Shown: positions 1-6,366 of the stretch, piece by piece | Layout: each line of letters opens with the position of its first letter | How positions within the stretch are numbered: position 1 is the first letter of the stretch | Source: Planctomycetota bacterium | Lineage (GTDB): Bacteria; Planctomycetota; J058; JARGOJ01 | Length of the DNA: 8,413 nucleotides | Direction of reading: 5' to 3' | NCBI GenBank assembly: GCA_029210225.1 | Contig: JARGOJ010000267.1 | Span: 1,224 to 9,636 of the forward strand | The notes under the pieces: generated by a model | What the model was told of the DNA's origin: nothing | The model's database searches: none | The model's input: the letters and a program-made list of their open reading frames with translations, nothing else | Made by a program: the position numbers and the translations under genes

Positions 1-1118
1 ACAATTCCCGCGGCTTTCAAATCGGGGAACAGGTCCTCAACCCCAGGATAAAGCATGATCGCTTGACCGGAAGAGTCGAAGATGAAGGCGTAGAGATAGG
101 CATCACGAGAGAGCTTGACCTGGAGGCGAAAGCGATCTCCCGAGAGCAAGGTCGACCCTTCACTGACTGGGACAAGCTCAGCCCCAGCCTGGGTATCACG
201 CTCTGCGATAATCGATAGATCAAGGGAGATCTTCTCTGGAGGGAGGTCGTTGTTCACCGTTTGCTCGCTACAATCGAGCAGAGAACAGAGGGAGACGTCG
301 GCGGTGATTGTTGAATCGTTACCCGGATCGAGCGCCTTCAGCTTTATTCGCTGCCCCATGACGCCCTGAGCGACGATATCGGCTTTGGCTTTGCTGCTGG
401 AAGAGAGGACCTTGCTGCCATACTCAAGAAAGGCCTTGTAAACCTCGCTCTCTAAGAAGGATGCGAGCTCTCCCATGGCAGAATTTTGCTGGGCTCCGGC
501 CATATTTATGGCGGTCACTTTGAGGCCCTTCCGGCCTCCCAAAGAGGTCTTCGCGAACTCCTTGGCTCCGGCTCTTAGGTAACCCTCACGAGACTTTTGT
601 CGGGTCGCTTTGTCTCCAAGATCGCTCAGCTCGAAGGCGGTCTTGTAAGCCTTGCGGGCTCCGAGATACTGCCCGGAGGCGAATTTGGAATCGGCGTCTT
701 CAAGCTCGATGCGAATCCAATTCTTGCGCAATAGGTCGCAGTCGGCCCGAGCTTTTTGCCCTAAGCCGGCAGGGTCCAAGCGGATTGTCTCTTGAAAATA
801 GGCGATCGCTGCTTCAGGGTCCGATCCGTCTTTGCCGTGGGCCCTGGCAAGCTCATAGCTGACATCTGCGCGCTTCAGGTCTTGGGCGCGGGCGCTCTCT
901 AAGGTCTTGACGGCTTGGCTGGCCTTCCCTGCCGCGATTTCACTGCGACCCTGGGCGAGCAGTTTGTCGACTTGGCTTGGCTCGACCTTAGGCCGATTCT
1001 CAATCTTCTTGGGGCCAGGGCCCTTTTTCTTCGCCGGTTGACAAGCGACGACCAAGCCCATGAAGGCCGCGATGAGAGCCAGGCGAGACCCAACTCTATT
1101 GAATTCTATCGAGACCAT
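1..1118 (-). CDS. TPR lipoprotein with FlgO/CsgG-like middle and DUF4384-like C-terminus (3' end cut by window edge)
   Basis: The frame is open from an ATG at 1118 to the left edge, giving 372 complete codons and no stop, so the C-terminus is missing. The start is supported by AAGGA eight bases upstream and by a lipoprotein signal peptide: hydrophobic residues 12-25 ending in LVVAC, lipidated Cys26, then a Lys/Pro/Gly-rich linker (28-48). Residues about 50-185 are helical with TPR-like pairs (for example the helices around 50-78, 100-115 and 141-165). Residues about 195-305 have the alternating pattern of FlgO/CsgG-type envelope proteins, with a Cys278/Cys283 pair. Residues about 322-360 match the start of DUF4384: a GDRF motif at 327-330, then YLYAFIFDSSG and MLYP. 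DUF4384 is known from exported proteins and lacks a settled function. The gene is last in the visible cluster, 72 bases after the pseudoprotease gene. A periplasmic scaffold or assembly role is inferred; lipoprotein status is firm. Confidence 0.85.
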   Translation of the reverse strand, partial: MVSIEFNRVGSRLALIAAFMGLVVACQPAKKKGPGPKKIENRPKVEPSQVDKLLAQGRSEIAAGKASQAVKTLESARAQDLKRADVSYELARAHGKDGSDPEAAIAYFQETIRLDPAGLGQKARADCDLLRKNWIRIELEDADSKFASGQYLGARKAYKTAFELSDLGDKATRQKSREGYLRAGAKEFAKTSLGGRKGLKVTAINMAGAQQNSAMGELASFLESEVYKAFLEYGSKVLSSSSKAKADIVAQGVMGQRIKLKALDPGNDSTITADVSLCSLLDCSEQTVNNDLPPEKISLDLSIIAERDTQAGAELVPVSEGSTLLSGDRFRLQVKLSRDAYLYAFIFDSSGQAIMLYPGVEDLFPDLKAAGI

Positions 1119-1190
1119 GAACGGAGTCCTTCTTTCTCTCGGACGAGTCGGCAAACGATCTTTGTTGGAAAATGAGCTGGGCCAAGACTT

Positions 1191-4106
1191 CTAGTTGTTC
1201 TTGATACCAGTGCTTTTCATGAGCTTCAGAGCGCGCTGAATAGAAACAAAGGAATGACTTCCAGTCTTTGGCTGGCCACCGACGATGGCGATTCCAACGA
1301 CTTGACCACGAGCATCTAAAACCGGGCCGCCTTCGTTGCCGCTATGAATGACCGCAGAGGTCAGGCCGACGCCGCTTGCGGCGCCTTGAGTGACCACCCC
1401 TGTTGTTGCTGAGTAGCTGAGCTTGCCGGAGTGCCCAAGGACCAACGCGAAGCGGCCAACACTGGCCGGAGCGTTCTCGGCGAGGGTGAGCGCCGGGAAT
1501 TGCTTGCCGGGGATCTGCAACAAGGCGACCCCCGACTCCTGACTGCCGGCGAGCCAAGTGGCTTTGTAGCGTCGGCCTCCGTTGAGCGTCACAGACAAGG
1601 CTTGGCTGCGCTGCCCATTCTTACTCACTCCCTGGAAGCTGGTCACTAAGACGCCTCTCCCAGAGACGAAAAAGGCGCTGGCTGTCTTCACTTGCCCTAA
1701 ACCGAAGCTCGCTTGGACCGTGGCGACGGAGGGGTTTAACTTTGCGATCAAGGCCCCAAGGCCTTCCGCGCTGCCACCACATTCCATAAACAGACTGCGG
1801 GCGCTTTTTGGTGGATTCTTCTGGGCGGTCTCCGCTCCAGAGAGCCAAGTGTCCGCTCTGAGAGTAATGACGTTGCCGTTGAGCTGCCCGTCGGTCAAGA
1901 CGATGTCTTTGGTTTTGGAGAGGCTGGAGGCCAGTTGGTCGTGGAACTCTGCCGGGAGTTGTTTGGACCACAGCGCTACTCTTAAGGCTCCTCCTTGCAT
2001 AACGCTGACAACACTCTTGACGCCAACGAAGCCCTTCACGCGGCTCAACAGCTTCGCGGCGCTGTCTTTGACATAACCGTGTTGAGCGTTCTCAACGATG
2101 ATGAAGAGCTTGCTGTATTCCCCCTGCTTCTCAAGGAAAGTCAGGCGAATGTGGTGACCGACGCGCTTGTCTGGGGCAAAGGCCTGGGAGAAGTCGCGGC
2201 TCTTCATGACTGTCAGGAGATCCTCTTGGAACTTCTCAGGGCTCGCCGCGCTCATAAAGGAAAGGGTCAACTCTTGCTCCGTCTTGTCGTAATTGGGGAC
2301 GGCCTTTGAGACACCTTTCATGGCGCGGACCATAGCGATGAACTGACGACCCTCTGTCATGAAGGATGAAGGAGCAACTCCGGCGATAGTGACCGTCAAT
2401 GAGAACTCGTTGGGGGTGTCAGCGAGGAGAAGATAGCCGATTGTCTGGCCGCTTGTTTTGCCGGCGGTGAGTCGGTTCAAGCCTTTCACTTTGCTTGCCG
2501 CTTCCCAAATCTGAGCGTCAAGGTCGAGGACATCTTGTGGGATCTCTAATGTTAGGGAGAGCTTGGCGTTTGTCGGATCGTATTTCCGACTCACGATGGC
2601 GACGTCGCTGAGGGAGGAGATGGCGTCGAGGAAAGCTTTTCCCATTTTCTTGTAGTCTGTGGGAGAGATCTGGGAGACCTCAACGGTGACGACTAAGAGC
2701 TCATCTCCAATGCGGTACGCCAGCTCCTTGCCGGTGCTCGGGACCACTGAGGTGAGTCGGGGCCAGTCGAGGTTCTTGTTGTAGAGTTCGAGCAGGTCTT
2801 TCTCGAAGTCCTGGCGCAGGCCTTGATAAACAACGGTGTAAGTAATGCTGCCTTGTTCTAGGTTCTGCGAGCGCTCAAATTTCGCGACGGATTTAAGGGC
2901 TTTCATTCGTGTGTCTAAGTCGACACCAATCTTTGAGATCTGTGAGGGCTTGATTCCTAAAAACTCAACCTTGAAGGGGCGGGAGGGCGAGTCGAAGCGG
3001 TAGATGCTCATGTTGTCGTCGAGGTTGACGAGCTCTAGAGATGCCAGCACTTTGGAATCTTTGCCGTGGGCCAGGATAAGACGGTCGATGTCCATGGGGC
3101 TGAGGCGTGTTTGCACTCGAATCTGGAACTTCCCTTGGCGAATCGTGCCTGTTTTCTTGGATCCGTCAGTGAGCACCCAATAACCGCCCTTTGTTTTCAC
3201 GACCGTGAACTCTTTGAAGAGGCGCTCAGCTTTTTCGATCCCCTCCATTTTAGCGAAGGCTTCAACGAGCTTGGGACCGACGATTTTTTGAGTGGCGGTA
3301 TCAATGTCTAGGATGGGAATGCGAAGACTTCGGTAGGGATTCTGGAAGAGATAGGTGAGGACCCCGGCGGGGCTTCGGGCGATCTTGAAGAAGTCGGTCA
3401 GGTCTTTCGCTTTCAGGGCCTTATGAAGCTTCTCCTCGGCGGCATCCCGAGTCGCGGCATCAATGCTCCCTTCAAAGCGGAGCAGACCATAGTCGCGGTT
3501 GTAAGGCATGACGGTCTCGACTTTGAAGCCGGCGGCCTCGATCGCGGCGCGAAAGGGCTTCTCATAAGTTCGGCGGACCTCGGTGGAGAATCGAGCAACG
3601 GCGATGGTCAGCCTCAGCCTTTGCTTCTTAGAGAGGGCTGGGACAAGCTTCGTCTCCGTCCAATCGGCGAAGGCGGCCTTGGCGAGCTTGATCAGTTTTT
3701 TCCGTGCCTTGGCCTCTGTCCCTGATTTGGCCCGAAGTTCATCGCTAAGGCTGAGAACGACTTTTTGAGCGGGGCCGCTGATGAGCCTCAGGGTTACTTT
3801 CCCCTCGGCGATGGACGCCGTCGACTTATTGGTGACATTTTTGCAATCGAACTTAGCGATGACTAAGAACTTGGCCTTCCCTAGCTGGCTTAGCTTGACG
3901 GCAATTTTGAGAGCCGCTTTCTTGTCGGAGAGCAACGCGGCGCCCCCATCGTCTTCAAAAACGGCGTGGGAAACTCCAGCGCTCTCAAGGCCCTGAATCA
4001 CGGTTTCGTGGACGTCTTTCGAGGCGACCACCGCGACCGTCGATTGAGCGAGGGCGATGCTTGGGAGGAGGGCAATGCCTAAAGTTAAGAGTGAAAGACG
4101 TTTCAT
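1191..4106 (-). CDS. Exported multi-module protein with C-terminal catalytically dead HtrA/trypsin-like domain
   Basis: The product is 971 residues from ATG 4106, preceded by GAGG seven bases away. A TTG directly before it (4109) is the alternative but lies too close to GAGG. Residues 1-20 are a Sec signal peptide ending in ALA. Residues about 21-155 look like a CsgG/FlgO-type domain. Residues about 162-751 are a series of divergent modules of about 90 residues with a beta-alpha-beta-beta-alpha-beta pattern, clearest at about 162-254, 376-466, 468-560, 567-658 and 664-751, with an irregular one at 259-373. Residues about 776-965 align with the trypsin-like core of DegP/HtrA proteins, without PDZ domains. 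The catalytic His position is Gln825 (VTSFQGV), Asp is Gly859 (ESGVALLQI) and Ser is Glu925 (GNEGGPV). The fold should be kept but proteolysis lost, so a binding or structural role is inferred. The gene lies 77 bases after the small lipoprotein gene. Family assignment of the repeats is unknown. Confidence 0.9.
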   Translation of the reverse strand: MKRLSLLTLGIALLPSIALAQSTVAVVASKDVHETVIQGLESAGVSHAVFEDDGGAALLSDKKAALKIAVKLSQLGKAKFLVIAKFDCKNVTNKSTASIAEGKVTLRLISGPAQKVVLSLSDELRAKSGTEAKARKKLIKLAKAAFADWTETKLVPALSKKQRLRLTIAVARFSTEVRRTYEKPFRAAIEAAGFKVETVMPYNRDYGLLRFEGSIDAATRDAAEEKLHKALKAKDLTDFFKIARSPAGVLTYLFQNPYRSLRIPILDIDTATQKIVGPKLVEAFAKMEGIEKAERLFKEFTVVKTKGGYWVLTDGSKKTGTIRQGKFQIRVQTRLSPMDIDRLILAHGKDSKVLASLELVNLDDNMSIYRFDSPSRPFKVEFLGIKPSQISKIGVDLDTRMKALKSVAKFERSQNLEQGSITYTVVYQGLRQDFEKDLLELYNKNLDWPRLTSVVPSTGKELAYRIGDELLVVTVEVSQISPTDYKKMGKAFLDAISSLSDVAIVSRKYDPTNAKLSLTLEIPQDVLDLDAQIWEAASKVKGLNRLTAGKTSGQTIGYLLLADTPNEFSLTVTIAGVAPSSFMTEGRQFIAMVRAMKGVSKAVPNYDKTEQELTLSFMSAASPEKFQEDLLTVMKSRDFSQAFAPDKRVGHHIRLTFLEKQGEYSKLFIIVENAQHGYVKDSAAKLLSRVKGFVGVKSVVSVMQGGALRVALWSKQLPAEFHDQLASSLSKTKDIVLTDGQLNGNVITLRADTWLSGAETAQKNPPKSARSLFMECGGSAEGLGALIAKLNPSVATVQASFGLGQVKTASAFFVSGRGVLVTSFQGVSKNGQRSQALSVTLNGGRRYKATWLAGSQESGVALLQIPGKQFPALTLAENAPASVGRFALVLGHSGKLSYSATTGVVTQGAASGVGLTSAVIHSGNEGGPVLDARGQVVGIAIVGGQPKTGSHSFVSIQRALKLMKSTGIKNN

Positions 4107-4164
4107 CAAAAGGCCTCAGTCTAGGAAAGTCGGGTTAAGTTCATGTCTGCTTTGCTCGACAGCT

Positions 4165-4181
4165 CTTTGGATTTTCCAAAG
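4165..4181 (-). other. Small hairpin in the gap after the 154-residue lipoprotein gene
   Basis: A 7-bp perfect inverted repeat with a 3-base loop (CTTTGGA / TCCAAAG) begins two bases after the TAA stop of the small lipoprotein gene. On the minus strand it is not followed by a T-run, so it is not a convincing terminator. It may slow transcription, mark an RNA processing site or be chance. The gap to the next gene (4107-4183) is otherwise featureless apart from the ribosome binding site. Confidence 0.3.
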
Positions 4182-4183
4182 GC

Positions 4184-4648
4184 TTACTTCGCTGTCGGCG
4201 CTCCAAGGCGGGCTCGAATGTCGCCCATGAGTTTGTTCTCTAAGGTCGAATCAGTAATGTTCACGCCGCTGACCCAGACGGGCTTCGACTTATTGAGGTC
4301 GCCGTACTCGGTCTTCGTTGTGGAGAATTGACGCTCGACAAAGAGCTGGACCCGGGCGCTGCCACCAGCGGGACCATCAATAATGGCGCGAGCGCGGACT
4401 CGGGCTAAACGCTCAGGTTCTTCTGATTGCACCCACTCAGTGAGGGCGACCAGGCCATCCCGGTCGGTTCCTCCGGGGTCCATATTGGGGAAGTTCTGCG
4501 CCAGCACCTGAATCGTCGCATCGTAGGCTTCAATGGGCCCGCGAGAGGCCACAAAGGTCATGCGATGAGGCTCTGATTCGGGGATGGTCTCGGGAGTGCA
4601 ACCGAGGGCCAAGAGCAGCAGAGCAATGAGAGTGAGAGTGCGTGTCAT
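4184..4648 (-). CDS. Small lipoprotein, possibly BamC-like fold
   Basis: The product is 154 residues from ATG 4648, with AAGGA eight bases upstream. The N-terminus (MTRT, then a leucine-rich stretch ending LALGC) is a lipoprotein signal with probable lipidated Cys17; Ala at -3 and Leu at -2 make the lipobox slightly atypical. The mature part reads as one compact alpha/beta domain: a strand (MTFVAS), a helix with EAYDATIQVLAQ (about 40-51), an acidic turn (TDRDGLVALTEW), strands around RVRARAII and ARVQLFVERQ, a Trp (W124, in PVWVSG) and a final helix ending IRARLG. That pattern recalls small BamC-type lipoproteins, but the match is by pattern only and no family is claimed. It starts 19 bases after the FlgT-like gene, so the two are almost certainly co-transcribed. 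Outer-membrane anchoring and partnership with its neighbours are inferred. Confidence 0.8.
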   Translation of the reverse strand: MTRTLTLIALLLLALGCTPETIPESEPHRMTFVASRGPIEAYDATIQVLAQNFPNMDPGGTDRDGLVALTEWVQSEEPERLARVRARAIIDGPAGGSARVQLFVERQFSTTKTEYGDLNKSKPVWVSGVNITDSTLENKLMGDIRARLGAPTAK

Positions 4649-4667
4649 GGTTGTTTCCTTCTTTGCT

Positions 4668-5954
4668 TCATTGCTTGGTGATGGTGATGGTGTTCTTGGA
4701 GGATTTCGGTTTCACTTCAAAACCAAGGTTTTTTAGGACTCTCTTAATTTCATTACGAAGAGGAATGGGAGCCCGATCAACGCGAGCTTTGACCTTGAGA
4801 ATGCCTCCAACAGTTTCGGTTTCAACATCCTCGGTGATAACACCGGCCATTAACGTTTCCAGTCGCGAGATCTCGTCTTCGCTGAAACCGACAAAATCGA
4901 CGTTGTAGTCGCGCATCCTTTTCTCGATAATTTGGAGATATTTTTGAAGCTTCTTGCCAAGTTCGGCGTTGACGATTTTGGACGCTTTGCTGACACATTT
5001 TTCTCGTGCTTCAACGAGTGACATGGAGCCGATGGCTACGCTCGCCGTCCCTTCAGAGGGTTTGAGGGCGCGCTCATTAAAGAGGTCATGGATATCGGCT
5101 CGAATCATGCAGCGGTAGGTGAGGCCTGTTTTGCCAAGCACCCTGAATTGGAATCCTACTAGGTAGCGTGCCCTGCTTCGGAGAATGATTTTTGGCAGGC
5201 TGTGTTGATCGTCTTTATCATTGGCCCAGTCGGAATCTTCGACGTAAGTTTCAAGGAATTTTTCGAGTTGGGGGTCGCCGGAATCGCGGTCTTCCGCAAT
5301 ATTCCGACGAACATCATTCCAGAGCTTCGGCTCAAATCCTCGCTCAACCAAGTCGCCGGAGAGTGATTCAGTCAGGGTATATAGATAATCCTCGGTCACC
5401 GCATCGACGCCGCCGGATTTTTTGGGCTTGCGAACAATGATGATCATTCTCGTTGCGACGTTGCTTCGGATTTCCGTCGCGATTTCCTTCGTCAGCTTCT
5501 CCCGGGAGACTTCGACTTGGATCTTCGCGCCCATTTTGCTGTTGTCCCCAAAGATCTTCTTCTCCAGGACTTTCTGGCTGATGAGGAACTTCTGATACTG
5601 CTGAACGAAGAGGCGCTGGATCTCATTCTCCTTCTCTTTGTAAAGCTCGGGATCTTTAAGTAGGTCCTTGACGGTGATGACGATGGCTTTCTTGAGGATC
5701 TTATCCATGAGCGCTCGGTCAGCTGCGGCCTCATCCCCGCTGCGAATCGTGACGAAGTCGCTCACGACCAAGGTGTTGTCGTTAGCTTCGAAGTTTGGTT
5801 GGAACAATGCGCCGTCGTCACCGGTGAGCAGCACATCCCGCTTATCAACGTTGTTATCGTTTGGCCCAGGTCGAACAGGCTTGTCTTTAGCACAAGCTGT
5901 GACTAGGGCGCAGAGCGACGCGCAGAACAAAAACGTTGTCAGGAATTTCTTCAC
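4668..5954 (-). CDS. FlgT/LPP20-like lipoprotein with CsgG-like middle and C-terminal alpha/beta module
   Basis: I place the start at GTG 5954 (428 residues). It has GAAGAGG six bases upstream, and the product then opens VKKFLTTF, a typical lipoprotein signal ending LVTAC with Cys21. The longer reading from TTG 6002 adds 16 residues before the signal and has no visible ribosome binding site. Residues about 69-164 show the helix-rich pattern of FlgT N-terminal/LPP20-type domains, ending in a strand IQVEV. Residues about 168-342 resemble the CsgG-like middle domain of such proteins (MIIIV strand, RGFEP, RYLVGFQFRV, then a long helix). Residues about 346-427 form a beta-alpha-beta-beta-alpha-beta module whose start (NVDFVGFSEDEIS) resembles KVEFLGIKPSQIS in the 971-residue protein. 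Apart from the lipid Cys, the mature part has only Cys282 and Cys320, a possible disulfide. FlgT is part of the Vibrio flagellar H-ring; no flagellar gene is visible here, so a flagellar role is not claimed. Confidence 0.85.
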   Translation of the reverse strand: MKKFLTTFLFCASLCALVTACAKDKPVRPGPNDNNVDKRDVLLTGDDGALFQPNFEANDNTLVVSDFVTIRSGDEAAADRALMDKILKKAIVITVKDLLKDPELYKEKENEIQRLFVQQYQKFLISQKVLEKKIFGDNSKMGAKIQVEVSREKLTKEIATEIRSNVATRMIIIVRKPKKSGGVDAVTEDYLYTLTESLSGDLVERGFEPKLWNDVRRNIAEDRDSGDPQLEKFLETYVEDSDWANDKDDQHSLPKIILRSRARYLVGFQFRVLGKTGLTYRCMIRADIHDLFNERALKPSEGTASVAIGSMSLVEAREKCVSKASKIVNAELGKKLQKYLQIIEKRMRDYNVDFVGFSEDEISRLETLMAGVITEDVETETVGGILKVKARVDRAPIPLRNEIKRVLKNLGFEVKPKSSKNTITITKQ

Positions 5955-5960
5955 GTTAAA

Positions 5961-5967
5961 CCTCTTC
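5961..5967 (-). promoter_or_regulatory. Ribosome binding site deciding the GTG start at 5954
   Basis: GAAGAGG on the minus strand lies six bases before GTG 5954. This is a strong Shine-Dalgarno match at good spacing, whereas the in-frame TTG at 6002 has none, so it decides the start of the FlgT-like lipoprotein in favour of the shorter form. Confidence 0.6.
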
Positions 5968-6033
5968 AGTAATTGGAACGCTCGGCCGCCGTTTTCATTC
6001 AAGGAGCGTTGACATCGACAGGGTGGCTCGTTT

Positions 6034-6063
6034 TTAACTTAAACCACAATCCCTATTTATATT
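6034..6063 (+). promoter_or_regulatory. murA: Weak candidate promoter toward murA
   Basis: On the plus strand TTAACT (6034-6039) and TATATT (6058-6063) are separated by 18 bases, matching the sigma-70 consensus at 4 of 6 and 5 of 6. It overlaps the minus-strand promoter, so the two could compete for polymerase. The leader to murA would be almost 300 bases, unusually long, and a closer promoter that I could not recognise may exist instead. Confidence 0.25.
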
Positions 6064-6084
6064 ACTTTATTGTCCCACCGCCAA
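6056..6084 (-). promoter_or_regulatory. Putative sigma-70-type promoter of the minus-strand envelope gene cluster
   Basis: On the minus strand a -35-like TTGGCG (6079-6084) and a -10-like TATAAA (6056-6061) are separated by 17 bases. They match TTGACA at 4 of 6 and TATAAT at 5 of 6. Transcription would begin near 6049 and leave a leader of about 95 bases before GTG 5954. A second -35-like hexamer (TTGACT, 6088-6093) lies just upstream but is too far from this -10. This is the only good promoter seen ahead of the four-gene cluster. Confidence 0.5.
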
Positions 6085-6366
6085 GACAGTCAATCCTTCG
6101 ACTTTCCTCGACGTCTCCGATTCCTCTAAGGCTTGGGTCTATTCACCTTCTCCCATACTCTCCTAGAGTTCTTCTCGTAAGGGCTCAACTCTCATGAGCA
6201 CGATCTTCAGCCGTGGCTGTCAGAAATCGGAGAGCCCTCATCTATGAGGATCCTGCAAAGAATTTTCCAAGAATCTAGAGGATGGCAAAAGTTAGACCGG
6301 GGAAAGGGACGATGAGGGTATCAGACAGGATCACCGATTCCCAATTTCGACATCTTAGGGGGCGCC

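Larger units (their letters stand above)
5968..6366. other. Divergent intergenic region between the envelope cluster and murA
   Basis: About 400 bases hold no convincing gene. An AT-rich core at about 6031-6071 contrasts with the GC-richer surroundings and holds the candidate promoters for both directions. From 6180 to 6248 there is possible leader structure: AGGGCTC (6180-6186) can pair with GAGCCCT (6232-6238), enclosing the palindrome CTCATGAG (6191-6198) and a small hairpin CAGCC-GT-GGCTG (6208-6219). Beyond 6250 I see only the ribosome binding site of murA (AGGGG at about 6357-6361). The open frame on the plus strand at 5973-6197 lacks a ribosome binding site and protein-like composition. 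Confidence 0.5.

Noticed and set aside
17..223. 68-residue minus-strand open frame near the left edge
   Set aside because: It overlaps the DUF4384-like part of the lipoprotein gene in another frame and has low-complexity, Ser-rich composition.
899..1093. 64-residue minus-strand open frame within the TPR lipoprotein gene
   Set aside because: It is a different frame of the same strand, Arg/Ser-rich and overlapping the signal peptide and linker codons of the real gene.
1191..1780. Active HtrA/DegP protease
   Set aside because: The catalytic His, Asp and Ser positions are Gln, Gly and Glu, and there is no PDZ domain.
1582..2076. 164-residue open frame on the plus strand
   Set aside because: It lies entirely antisense to the 971-residue gene, whose frame carries the signal peptide, modules and HtrA-like domain. 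It has no ribosome binding site or recognisable domain.
4668..5954. Assignment as true flagellar FlgT
   Set aside because: Only the general domain pattern matches; there is no flagellar neighbour, and the C-terminal module is shared with the adjacent pseudoprotease protein.
6009..6014. Perfect -35 hexamer TTGACA on the plus strand
   Set aside because: No acceptable -10 sequence lies 16-19 bases downstream (only TTTTAA-like sequence), so it is probably chance.
5973..6197. 74-residue plus-strand open frame in the divergent intergenic region
   Set aside because: It begins inside the 5' end of the opposite-strand gene region, has no ribosome binding site, covers the promoter block and has no protein-like pattern.
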